Source: Apostichopus japonicus
Lineage: Eukaryota; Echinodermata; Holothuroidea; Aspidochirotida; Stichopodidae
Reading direction: 5' to 3'
Assembly (NCBI RefSeq): GCF_037975245.1
Contig: NC_092562.1
Location: 5,503,501-5,567,500, forward strand
Length of the DNA: 64,000 nt
Position numbers and translations under genes: made by a program. Under the pieces are notes generated by a model. The model was given only the letters and a program-made list of their open reading frames with translations. It had not been told where the DNA came from and did no database searches. This document shows positions 13,601 to 27,334 of the stretch, piece after piece (position 1 is the first letter of the stretch; each line of letters starts with the position of its first letter).

Positions 13601-16600
13601 TGTTGGTGAGAAATTTTCGAAAATTCAGACACAGTTAATTTATTGGTGTACAAATATTAAAACCTCTTATAACGGCTATTGTAAAACTTGGTTGAAGGAA
13701 ATAAAAAAATAGCAGATATATCCGAAACCGAACACATAGGCGTAGGAGGCGCGGCGGCAGTGGCGGAGCTAGGGGTATTGGTCAGGAGGGGCGGAGAATG
13801 GTCTGTAGGGACGCTTTCGACACTATCTAAGCGGAGCGCCATCACTGGTTGGCGCGTAGCGTACAGAAACTTTTTGAGTAAAGATACTCCCTAGATCGCC
13901 GGAAATGACCCTTTCCGGGCCTGGCTAATTTGCAGATAAACGAAGAATAAGGTGTCATCGCCAAATTACACCAAGAAAATGTGACAAATGTCAATAAGTA
14001 GATGAGAGCGCAATAAAAAAGTCAATAATCTAGAATAAGTAAAAAGTGGTATAAAGAGCTGAAAAAGGCTCCAGCAGTCCATTTGAGTCCGTCGGGGGGG
14101 GGGGGGCATCCGCCCCTGACCGTATGGACGCTCCGCCACTGCGCGGTGGAGGTGCAGCCCCTAATTCGCCATTACTATAATGTAAAAGAGAATTTTGACA
14201 TAATTGGACCTCCATGCTTTTTATACATCTACATGAGACATGTCGTTCTTTATATTAGCATCCCGCGGTATACTGCGCAATTTGAACGGACCGTACGGTA
14301 CATGATGGCATGCGATGTAATAACCGATGCTTGCTTATATGATATTGACATGAACACGTTGAACGCGCGCTTCGCGCGCGAAAAATTTTGGTTATTTTTT
14401 CAGGCAAGTCGGACAGTTTTGAGGCTTTTCATCCTGGAACGCCATTTTCATGCTCACTGATATGATGTGATATCTGCTGTTTGCGTTACAAATTCGAACA
14501 GGCGCGTAGCGAGGAATTTGCCAAGGGAGGGGCGAAGCCTGTAGGCAAACTATCTAGCGTAGAGCCACCATAGGTTGGCGCGAAGCGTTCAAGAAAATTT
14601 TGGCCGAAAATGCCTCCCAGATCGCTGGAAATGGCACTACCCAGGACCATTTGTTAGCGCGAAGCGTACAAGCAAATTTTGGCCGAAAATGTCTTCCAGA
14701 TCGCTGGAAATGACACTTCCCAGGCCTTGTAAGTTGCATCTAAGCACTTTCTATTTTGAAATTACTTAGCGATATCATTTAAAAAAATGCTGATTGGGGG
14801 GGGGGGGCGGGCGGTCGCCCCCATCCCAAAAATCGTCATGTTCCCCGACGACACGGTCGAGTTCGAGACCAGCCACAGTTGGTTTCATAGCACAATTCTA
14901 CACACGCGTTATGATAGACCATATATAGTATATATATAGATCATTAGTGAGAGAGGAAAATGGAAACGTCAAAAAATGGAGTTGTCGGTGTAAGGGGTAG
15001 GGTGAGGCACCCTTTTACGAAATCATTGATCCGTCACTGGCTACCCTTCAGCGCTGTAATGATGTCACTGTTCCTCTTTCTCTTCGCGTTTTTCTTTTAC
15101 TCCCTCCTTTTCTCCTTTTTCTTTCTTTCTTCTTTTTCTTTTCCCTTCCTTCCTTCCTCTCCTCCTCCTCTTTTTTCCCCTCTTTTTTCCTTTTTTCTTC
15201 CCTTTTTTTTTCTCTCCTTTTTTTCTTACCCGGGGGGCGCGCGCCCCCAACGCCCCCCCCCTGGATACGCACCTGTTATGTGTACTTCTTAATATGTAAT
15301 ATGTTATTTAATCTCGATTCCTGATGTAGTCAGTTAGATATGTTATGTGTGCTTCTAAATATGTAATATGTTATTCAATCTGCATTCCTGATTTAGTCAG
15401 TTAGATAGGTTATGTGTACTTCTTAATATGTAATATGTTATTCAATCTGGATTCCTGATGTAATCAGTTAGATAGGATATGTGTGCTTCTAAATATGCAA
15501 TGTGTTATTCAATCTCGATTCCTGATTTAATCAGTTAGATAGGTTATATGTGCTTCTAAATATGTAATGTGTTATTCAATCTCGATTCCTGATTTAATCA
15601 GTTAGATAGGTTTATGTGCTTCTAAATATGTAATGTGTTATTCAATCTCGATTCCTGATGTAATCAGTTAGATATGTTCCGTGTGCTTCTAAATATGTAA
15701 TATGTTATTGAATTTCGATTCCTGATTTAATCAGTTAGATAGGTTATGTGTGCTTCTAAATCTGCATTCCTGGTGTAGTCAGTTAGATAGGTTATATGTG
15801 CTTCTAAATATGTAATGTGTTATTCAATCTCGATTCCTGATTTAATCAGTTAGATAGACTTTCCAATCGAAGAGAGGTATAGCATCGTACATCATTCCAT
15901 ATCAGCACTTAGCCCTAGTTATACTCGGTATACGTTCTAATTCCAAGAAAAGGTTTTGAGTTCACTGTATAAAAGTCTCATCTGTAGAATTATAAATTCA
16001 TCTCTAACACCTGAAAACTAACTTTCAATTTAATTTCAATCTACTTATAAGTACACACACGACTGGAATTTGAGTGAGACATAATAAAGTTAGTTGTATT
16101 GTTAAATGTCCCCACCCTCCCTATTTAGCAATAAAAACCAATGGAACAACATTATTTTGTTTTGTTGATTCGGTACTAATTTCCATTGTTATTCGCTATT
16201 CAAATCCATGCATAGTCATGCAGTTAATTAGTTTGCTTGAATAGTCAACTTCACATTTCCAGAAACGAAGTAGAAAGAAGTTTGCAAATTTGTGATTTCC
16301 TTTTTGACTATTTACGTTAGAATTATTTTATTTAGGAAAGAAAAATTCTTAGTAAGTAGTATAAGTAGTATAGCGGTACAATGATAAAACTGCTTGTTTA
16401 TTCATCATTACATTTTATTATAACTCAATGTCCTTAAATGACTTAATTATGTTTTTGTTAAATGCGTGCAAAGAACCCGTTATACTATCAAATTTAAAAC
16501 ACGTACTCATGAGCAGTACCCTACATTATCTTAAGTCTTAATATACAATTTACATAAGAAAAGGAAACATATAAGAAACAAAGAAAGATATAAAGAAGAA

Positions 16601-19600
16601 AGAAAAATCCTTTGACATTTAATTTACAGTTTGAATTCTCCATTGACCATCTGCAAACAGTAATTTCTCTTACTTTTAGATTTCATTAGATGAAAAATTT
16701 TGATTGGCATTTACGAACACTCCTTGCATTTCCCATATGCCGATGTATATATTTCATTCAATTTATGTTCTAAAGAACAATGAACCTTCTCTTGAGATAT
16801 TTGTCAATATAATCTTACCAGGATATTTTATGAGGTTAGAGAAGAAAAGTAAATTTATCTTCCACTCGAGCATTTCTCAGAGGAATCCTTCGAAACTGAC
16901 CTATAGGCATCGATTTTGAAGCTATGCAAATATTAATTATGCAAATACACACCCACTACGTTATGGTAAAAGGGTGCACAAAACCAAATAGTGGACACAT
17001 TTATTGAACACGGTTTGATCGGATGGAAGAGAAGCAGTTATACTCTCTCTCTCTCTCTCTTTAAGTATTTATATAACAAATCTGCCACAAAAAATGGGCA
17101 TAGGCTATTTATTAAAATGTGATATAATATGTATAGAAGTATTGTTATGTTTGAATACATTACTCAGTTAATTAATTAGGCCTAGTTAGTTACTAGTTTG
17201 GAAGGTTGGTTGATTAACTGTTTAACTTTGTCACAATTTGTTGGGCCTAATAAAAATATATATAAAAACGAGCGATTTGACGTTGGTATAAGAGAAATTG
17301 ATTTTAACTTTAAATCGTAAATAATTTAATGGAATGTCAATTTTTTAAGTAGGAGATCATGCACTATAACCCATCAAAATTAAGATATTTACAATGTATA
17401 TTAATATACTAGATCACATCAAAGAAGTTAACATTGATTTAGTGTATAGTCTGAACGTGATTACGACAATGAAAGTGTCTTGGCGACTCAATGTTGAGGA
17501 TCGAATCCAATTTAACCAATTCAAAATATCTTCCTTTTCGGTCTTTGTTTGATGAAAACAAACATTCTTTACAGTTATAAATTGTTAATCCTTAAGAGCA
17601 ATGACCAGCTGCAGGTTTGGCCGAACACATGCACTTTGATAGTAGAGCGGTAGGCCTACTGAGCCTAGCCTAGCCATCTTTGAAAAATAGTCGTTGAGAT
17701 ATATATATATATCAAATTGTAAAGGTAAAGTTTGTTTGTTCCATGGCAAGTGATATCTTCAGATAATCCAAAGTAGATCAACAGGAATAGATAGATGTAG
17801 GTTAATTGGCCTACGAGTTTGTGACATCCAGAATAATTGTGATATCGTCAGACAAAATCTTTCCATTTCACTTGTCCCGTAAGTAGACGGAAATGTGATA
17901 AAGACCTCTTCAAACGTTACGACAGTTGTAATAAATGCGACGGCTGGCATTAAATTATCAATGAGACTAACGGGCGGGGAGTAAATTGAATCATAGGTGA
18001 CAATGAGCCACTGGTGCTGGTGACGTCACTATGTGACTAGTTAAGACATTGATTCAACTGACATCGAATATAATTGTATTGTGGCAGAGGTTTGCAGAGT
18101 ATTTCTTCGCCGCTAAAACGATCGATAAATCATGTAATATATTCAGAGATTATTAGTTATTGTGATAATGTTTAATACCTTTGTTTAAGTATGTAACCGG
18201 TAACCACTGGCGTCACCGTTGGTGAGAAGCAAATTGCAAGTTTTGTTTATCTTATTTTAGTGCGAATGTGTGTGTTACATGTGCAGTACCATACCTCTAG
18301 TTTACTACGTGTGTATAGATTGGTAGTACCGGTGCGTACAAAGTGTGTATAGATGTGTAACACGTGCTTATAGTTTACCAAGTGTGTATAGATGTGTAGC
18401 ACGTGCTTCTAGTTTACTACGTGTGTATAGATGTGTAACACGTGCTTCTAGTTCTGTCCCTTGACCTGAATGGAAGGCCAACTGCATAGCGTTTCATCCT
18501 TGCATATCATTAGCGGTTGATCCTACCTTCTGTTGTTCTTTAATACAGCTGCACCGGTATACGATTTCTCTAAACCTACACCGAGTATCACTCGAGAATA
18601 TAAAATTGATGAATCGAAAAAGTCTCTTGATGGTTGCCACCACGGTGAACTATTCATTACTGTATTCGGTTTTTACAGATTTGTTTCATAATACTGAAAT
18701 ACATTCCAAGCAGAAAGAAAAGAAATTTTCACACAAAGTTTAGTCGTAGTTTATGACCTTCCAATTTTGTGTTTCCATTTCTGTAACAAACTTACAAAGA
18801 AAACAAACCAACCGAGAAATATCTGATTGGGATTCTTCTTTCTCATATTTGATATTTGATCTGATTTTGGCTTGATTTAATCCAATTTGCCAGAAATATA
18901 AGAAGGACGAGTTTTCTCTAAAGATTCCGCAGCTCTGGTCAGAAAAGCTAACCCTGTTAGCCGAACTGATAATCACACTGGGTCTTCCTGCATGCGCAAT
19001 TTATATGTAAATTCGGTTTGTACGGATCTCAGTGGAGGTTTTATGAGTCACTGGTACTTTAACGTTAGTTCGATTCTCTGCATTATACCAACAAAATCTA
19101 CAAAAACTTTACAAACCTAATATATCGAAATTGTGAAATTGGATAGTTTTGATATGAATTGTGGTTAAAATGGATACATGAAGGTGATGAAAACTGTGGT
19201 TAAAATGGATACATGAAGGTCACATAAATTATGGTTAAAATGGATAATAAATTATGGTTTTAATTTAATGGATACATTTGGGTGATAAAATGTGGTTAAA
19301 ATGGATACATGAAGGTCATATAAATAGTGGTTAAAATGGATACATGTGATATAAATTGTCTTTAAAATGGATTAAGGTGCCAGATATCTCTAGTAACCTT
19401 TTCTTGCTTGGTTTGATATAATAGTCTTAATAAAATTGTTAACAGGGGCGGTGGAACCGGAGAGTGTGTGGGGTGGGGAAATGGGGTCCCGAACTCCCAT
19501 GTTTTTCTTTAATAATAGAAGTGCCCCTCTTTGTTAATGAAAAGTACATTTGTCACATTTTTTACTGGAAAACTACACTTTGGCATTCGAAAATTGGATC

Positions 19601-22600
19601 ATAAAGTGCGCTTTTGTTGTAAAAAAAAAATAACTACATTCTAATACTGGAATTTGTGTTACAGAAAGCACAGAGAGTCCATTTTGTCTGGCGTTTTGAG
19701 GTAATTTTGTGGCTTGTCCGTACGCAAGTCAATTTAACATGACCAAGCTGCCTCTAGAAGTTAATTACCCCTCCCCCCCTTCCCACCCCCTCTCCCACAT
19801 ATTAACCATATTCCACCGATCTGGATCTGCAAGTGAAATACAGAGAAAGTGCCCAGTGACAGGGCACCATATATGCATGCTGTATGTAGAGGTACTCTAT
19901 ATAAAAATAAGTCTATCATGGTATCATGACGTCATTGCACAAACACCACTTGTCCATGTCAATTTGACTGGTTTCTCACTAAATGTTATCAATTTTCATG
20001 TTAAGGTCAATTTAGATGTTTATATTAAAGAACATTCAAATAGGAAACTAGTTTGTTACCCCTGGCAACGGAAGCTCCCACCTTTGTCGTTATACGGAGG
20101 AGAAGTTGTGGTGAAGTGGAGAGTGCCTAAAGAGGCAGCATGGTGCTATATATTGCACCCCTGTCTATATGTTGTACTGCGTATTCATATTATCTTTTTA
20201 TACGATTTAGGGATTTAGCTGTTGTGATTTTACCACCTCTCCTATTTATACATGGTCGCGCTCCTGCCCTTTATATGAAAAACCCAACCGCACAGTTCTT
20301 AACCACTGCAGGATATGGAGCTTGTACCCTTTGTTCTGCTTCCATAGAAGCACAGTATCTATCAATTCCGTCTCTATCAAAGATATAACCTGACTTGCAA
20401 TATAGTTGCAAAATGTCTCGCAACATTTATAAAACAAAACATTCACATCAATGACAAGAAACACGTGTTATTATAATATTTGTTATTTGCGAGGAAGGAT
20501 TTTCCATGTCGTGTGAATTCCCTCGCAATAGAAGGTGACGTCATTGCTTTACAGATTGGGGAAGAATCTTATGTTCCGAATATGACGACAGCTGCTCACT
20601 TAGTGAAATCGATTTAGTTACAACTAATTTATGAGAGATATAATCCATCAAGTAACTCTCAAATTTCAAGTTCCAAAACTGACCTTAATAACCAAAGATA
20701 ATTGTTATAACCGAGATTCACATTGGAATTATAATCCGTCACCAAAAGTTTTCCCACGTAATTTATCACCTGTTTTCCTACAAACAGCTGTCATTTATTT
20801 TCTGATGGGGTGTAACCATATACCAAAGCTACGATAAACAACCATTAAGATTTGCATATATAACGGTAGTTTAATTGAACGAATCTAAAAAACAAGTTTA
20901 AAGAAATAAAAAAGTTAATCTTTAAATCAGATTATTCCAACTTCGCATATATAGTGATGGCTCATCGTTAAATAGTGTTTACATATAAGCAACGCCGGGA
21001 TTATATATAGAGCAGGTAATAAGCGTGTATTAACATCTAAGGACTAAAGACTGCGGATAAATATGTATAAGTCAGTTTTGTCAACGTTAATACTGCTGAA
21101 TCTGTGTCAAGCTTTCACTTCTTTATTAATATTATTATTTTTATTTATAAAAAAAACACTTTGTTGTTTGAACAGTTCAAATACCTTAAGCTTTACACGA
21201 TAACTTATATAAGGTTCTTCTACTTTCTCAAATAGTTACTCAAAAGTTCACACATTTATCACAACAGTTAGTGACACTGAAAAACTCCGCCCGTACCATA
21301 TATGCAAATTAGGGCCGATAGATCTACATATAGGCAATTTACATATTCATCGGGTATAAGACTAAGCGAAATATCCTTGGGTTTGGGAAAATACGATATG
21401 TCCTTCATAATTCAATATGTTATGAGATAAAAACAGCCATTTATACTGACTGACTTTGAAGAAGTACTCTCACTTTGTAACATATGAACATTAGAAAGGT
21501 GGGATCCTGGGTGAGATAAACAAGTCATTCAACAAGCCATCATTTTAACCATTAACCTTCTTAACTCATCATACCATCTTGAACAATACAGGTTTGGAAT
21601 GTTTGGCCTAAATATTGCAGAAACCGATCAACTGTCAAGTTGTATTAAAGATTTCATTTTAATAACGTTCAAATTATATTTACTAGTGAAATATTGTTCT
21701 TCTAAATAACACAAACTCACTACATAAACTAGCCCTTGTATTGGTTGATCTCGAAAATAAACTTTTAACCTTTCACGAAGGCAGAACAACCAATTTTAAT
21801 CGGAGAAACCAATACTTTGAAGATGTGGATTATAGAAGTGTCCGCAATACTTGTAAATTACGATATAAATATGCTGTTTTTCGTTCTTCGTATTTCTTGA
21901 ATCTTTTACTTTCCCCTTACTTTGTTCTTACTGACTCCCTGCACCATTTCCAACTCGAAGAGCGATGACCTCTGAACCTCATAAAACAAAATTTTAAGTT
22001 CCATTTTGAAACCTCTGAATTCTGTTTACATTAAACTGTCTGCTTTTTAAGAGTAAAGCCATTTCCTTCAATTTATTGGCAAGAATGTAACTGCATGGAC
22101 ACTGTGAACTGTGTAACAAGTAACAACTTTAAAGGGTTTTACTTGCTATAAAGGATTTTTTTAAGTGTTGTATGTGTACCCAGTTTATAAGTTATACCGT
22201 ATTAGGGTAACCTCAACCTATATATCGTGTGTGTTGTCTTGAATATCAATCAATGTAAATCAAGGCCCCCCTTCTTATCTAACACGCATATACAAACTTC
22301 ACTTACCTATGCGCGGCATTCTAGATGTATTTATATTACTGTGACAGAAATTATTGCCCCGTGTTAATTTATCATCACGGTAAACTTGGAATGATTGCGA
22401 ATCCTAAAACTAATGCACTTTACGTCAAGGGTTGGATAGTTCTTCGGGAAAACAGACGAATTCCTACCCCTGTCCGGTCACTATATAGAACAGAAATATA
22501 TACTACAGCTGGATGTACTATCGGCCTGCGAAGGGTAAACACGACAGATGCCAAAATGGCACCTATAGACTCTTTTTTCTCTCTCTCGGCAACGTTTGTT

Positions 22601-25600
22601 TTATTTTACATCTAGTCTTAATTTGTATTCAAGAGGAATATTTGTTATTCTATCGCATATTCGTTAGGCACCGAGAACGGTATAATATAGTAGGCTATGT
22701 TCTTTTACAATATGAAACATGTAAATGAAATGAAATTAGCCTACGGTATGAATTAGATATTCCAGTCATTTCTAAACTGGCAAAATCATCCAAGTATTGA
22801 CACAGAAATGGTTCAACGTTTACTTTCCATTTCTTGTTCATCAATTTGATTGTTTTCTGTGAGTTTTTTTTATATTTTATTTTAATTATTTTTATACTCC
22901 CTTGTTATTACTGATTCTTTAGGGTGACAAATTCACCACGGTGTGAAATATTACCCCATGCAAACTTCGTCTCGATTTGATGACACTTCTGTCCCATATG
23001 AAACTAGCGCAATTGGGAGTAAACCAAACCTGGGGACAACTTGACATTTCTTTTAATTGATTAACCGTTATAGTAGGCAGAGCTATGAGAGACAGACAAA
23101 GAAGATGAGTGATGCCTTCTATCAGCTCCAGCAATCCCTGTAATAGTCATTAAAAGTTCCTAGGCTTACTGGTGAAAGGAAAGAGGTAGAATGATAAGTG
23201 GACAGGCTGGACGAGATGTCGTTAAAACGAGATGAAGAAATAGTTCGTTATCACGTGAACCGGGGAAGACACCACGTAATTAAGTGAAGGACGGATCGAG
23301 GCAAATAATGGAAGGAGAGAACGGGGGGGGGGGGGGGTTGATGGGAGGTGTATTGAGGCAAGGAACATAAGCACCGCATGTAATTGTAGATGAAGTGGTA
23401 CAAGAGGGAGGGGGTGGGGCAGGATCAGGCAAACACGGAGGGAATGTTGTTCCTCTTGGCGTTATTTGCAGGTGTGGGTGAGAGCCCCACCTCTGATCGG
23501 TAGGTTTGACATCACACATCCCCGGCGGTGTTATTCCGAGGAATTTCATGCATTCAATTTATGTGTGCGATGAACCATGTTGTGAAGTTGACAAAATGGC
23601 TGAACATTAATGTTATGTTATGATTGGCTGGCTAAATACAAACGTAATCTATCTCATGTTATGATTGGCTGGTTCAAAGCGTATACTTCATACGTTCTCT
23701 AATTGAATGGTGGCCGTTTCTTTTGTCTTTTCCGCTTTTGTTTCTGTGATTATTCTATATTTCTTTGTCTTATAACATTAATAACATGACTACAGTACTT
23801 AAAAAAAACATTACACCCCCCCCCCCCCAAACATATCCAAGTCTGTGATCAAACTGTTTATTTCGTTACTATGTACATAAGCCAATCAAACTGAAAAATC
23901 ACAAAAGGAAACCTGAGTTGAACCTGAACTAGATAAGATTCAGACAGACAGACAGAAAGACTGACTGGCAGAACAATGGTTGTATTGTTACCTTACAGTG
24001 ACGCACAACAATACATCTATTTTTCTATTGTCTGTCATTGTCCATCGTTTCACAGTACGTTATTAAACGTTCAGTCTGCAGTAGTAAATATATAGGCCTA
24101 TGAATAGGAAATGGAACATTTAATAAGTCAAGACAATACATTTAAAGAAACCACTTATAATAAATAAGAAACAAAAATAACCTTACAAAGGCGATTTTAA
24201 TTAAATGTAAATTGGCGTATAGGACAGTCGTATGTTGCTTTCATCTGGTTATCCCTTACTTTGTAATTTTATGTTCATTTCGTTAGCTGAAGCTTGCTAC
24301 CAATTGTATGTTTTAATGTCTCAATGATAACGGAAGCTATTTATCAGACACCTATTGTGTTTGGGTTTTAATTTAAAATGATTTGGAAAGTAAAACGGTT
24401 AGGAAAAACTACCATGTCGGCCACATCTGGTGTCAGATAGCTTTTAAGTAAATATGAAATGATTAGTTCTTTATAGTGTTTCCGATGAATACAAATATTA
24501 AGCTTCAAATTTTCTTCCGTTTGGTAAATTTTAGTACCAAGGAACGAATATTTCATTACTAAAGATGAAAAGAGGAATTGGCATATGACATTGATCGATC
24601 CTTCAAATAGAATGAGTGTTTTGTAAAATTTTGGTAATTTGATCTGAGTATACAAGACCGAGGAGATGTTGTTAATATTCACAGAAATCACTTATTTCTG
24701 TATCACGTTTTCACGTGACTGTTTCATTAGCGCAGGTAATACATTTAATCTTTAATCAACACGGCATAATGTTCCTCTGTATTTTATTTATAAAAGTGAA
24801 ATAAATTTATTTTGTTACATAAATATGGAAGACATTAACATCCGAGTCATAAAACGTTTCCGAGATGGCAGATATTACTTTTCGATACAATAATTAGCAG
24901 ATTTCATATATTTTGTACAAAAAAACGGTCCAGTTAGTTTGGCGGGTTCGTTAATATTTGTGAATAGTACGTAACTTAATTTACTGCTTTTGAATATTCA
25001 TATCGTGTCTGATAGCGTCCTCTATTAATAACATCTTAATATACATATAAAAAACGCCCTCTAATGTAAGAAATTGTCGAGTTACCTCTTTGATATAGCA
25101 TAATGGGTTAATACGTATACTACCTCAACTCTACAGCCTCACCTAAACACTACGTTACCTCATTACATCTATTTACTGCAAATTGTCACATAAGAGCAAA
25201 CTGTCCTCTGGAACATATGTATGCATTCGTACACACGCACACACATGTGCGTGTATTACATTCAGACCGAGGACCCCATTGTATTTTCCATTGTTCAAAT
25301 CCACGTACCCTAACCTTAACAATACCCCATACAATAGAATTCTTCTGAGGACGTGGTGATTCTTTAGAAATCACAACCGAGGACCTGAAATTCTTTTGTT
25401 CAAGTCCTCGGTCAGAATACAAAACACATGCACGGACACACACGCACACACAGAGAGACGGGATTAATGTCTAATTGTTCAATAATGTCCATTCCCTGTT
25501 TTCATACGGACCTTGGAAAAAGAAAGATCATACTTGTATAAGAAAAGAAACATGTATAGATTGGTGAAGAGTACTTCAAAAGTTGGCCTACATCATCAGT

Positions 25601-27098
25601 TCTACAGTGGGTGACATGATGCACATCAAGCGTGTTTTAAATGGTTTGTGGTTAAGTGCTTGCGATTCACTGATTCCCTAACCTTTCCTTGTTAACGCTT
25701 TACTTCCTTTTTTCATCGAGTTACATTTTTCTAGATGTTTTGCTTTCTACTCGTTAGATCATCAAGGTCATTGTGTCATTCATAATGTCGAAACATTCGC
25801 CTGCATAAGAGAGAATGGTGGAGAAAAAGCCAGGGGTGGAGATAAATGGAGGTGGGTGGAGAGTGAGTGGGAGAGAGAGAGATAAATTCTTTCATATAAA
25901 CGCTTGATGAGTGACAGGACCATTAAAAACATGATACACTCCAAGGTAGCAAGGAAAGCATTAACCATGTCTTAATGTTACGAAGATTTTCTTATACTAT
26001 TCCAGTAATTCCAGAACTTTCACGAGAAGTTGAAATTATTTCATTTTCTGTTTATTAAAGCAATCTGACGAAGTTGTAATCCCATCACACGAACACATCT
26101 AAGTACAACATTTAATTGTTATACTGGTCTATTAGCCTACTGAAGTGCGTTTGTAATACCATGTGATAGTCAAATGCTCAAAATGTAGACTTAATCTGCT
26201 ATAATCTCGCAGACTATAGTAGAGTCATTATGTGATGGAGTCGATTTTTTTGCTTTCTTCACCACCAAGAAATGACTCCAATTTGCACGAGATGCTTTTA
26301 AGTATGGCTACGAAGAACAGAGCCGTTCGTGATGTATACTTTTTATAATTGTCATGATAAATGAACATTACTAATAACTTCAAAAAAAGAGATCATTAAA
26401 GGGGCATGCATGCTTCGATCCCGTCTGTAGTCGGGAAAAGGTTGCCAGAACAATACGCACTTCAATTGTCATCTGCTTGGAAGTAACTCAGGAATGAACA
26501 CCAATGCAGAAATCATTCAAGTGTTTCGTTGACGGTTGGGAGGGTTGGGTTGGTTGGGAGGGGGGGGGGAGAATGTGAAAGTGGTGAGCCGGATGAGGTA
26601 GACTCTTTTTCTCAGCAAGCGTCTAATCATGTACCAAACAGGTTTACAATTATGCGATTTTTACGCCTTCATCCGACAAAAGTTAAGGAGGGTGTTAACA
26701 AAATTCCTTTTCTTCACAGCTATCTCTACATAAACATAAACATAAGTTTTTTATAAATAAATTTTTCAATGATTTCAATATACTTTAGCTTTTTTACATA
26801 TCAACTTGAGAGGTCTTTAATTTCACAATTTCCTAATGTTTGTGTAACTTAAAACCATTTGTGCCACCATCGACATATTCCCAATATCTCATTATCGATT
26901 TTTCTTTTTCGTTATAGATTTTACGTCGTAAAATATCCTCTGCAAGCCAAAGCGGTTCTGACTTTTCGCAGAGCGAAGATAGCTCTCCTGATTGTATGGG
27001 TGTTCGCTATCTTCTTTACGCTGCCGAACATATTCAAGCAGGTAACAATGTTATTAATCAACCAAACCTTCATCTAACAGTGTAAAGTGTAAATTATA

Positions 27099-27165
<67 letters not shown>

Positions 27166-27293
27166 ACACTTTACACTGTTAGATGAAGGTTTGGTTGATT
27201 TGGTTGATGTATGTATGCCTATATATATATGCCTATATATATATATATATATAGGCATATATATATATATATAGGCATATATATATATATGTA

Positions 27294-27334
<41 letters not shown>

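Larger units (their letters stand above)
10091..15275. mobile_element. Composite DNA transposon: two direct arms around a captured segment
   Basis: The outer ends are CAGGCGCGTATCCAGG at 10091 and CCTGGATACGCACCTG ending at 15275, near-perfect terminal inverted repeats. The insertion splits a 67-bp minisatellite, and the bases on both sides are TTATG, a 5-base target duplication readable against the repeat register. Inside are two similar direct copies, 10091-11911 and 13166-15275, each with its own pair of ends, and a central 1.25 kb unrelated to the arms. The inner flanks of the arms do not match the outer flanks, which argues that the whole 5.2 kb moved as one unit. No transposase is visible. 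Confidence 0.75.
15859..26917. other. GPCR intron 1, distal part
   Basis: Eleven kilobases without a supported exon. An open frame of 169 codons at 19709-20218 has no recognisable domain and includes low-complexity Pro/Ser stretches; I do not call it a gene. The stretch holds short tandem repeats at 18.3 and 19.2 kb, poly-G/C tracts at 23.3 and 23.8 kb and an inverted-repeat element at 25.25-25.42 kb. Confidence 0.5.

Noticed and set aside
15048..15272. Lys/Arg/Glu-rich minus-strand open frames
   Set aside because: They come from the pyrimidine tract of transposon arm B read on the opposite strand.
19709..20218. 169-codon open frame in GPCR intron 1
   Set aside because: No recognisable domain, no splice context, low-complexity Pro/Ser run near the start, and it lies in a large intron. 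Probably chance.
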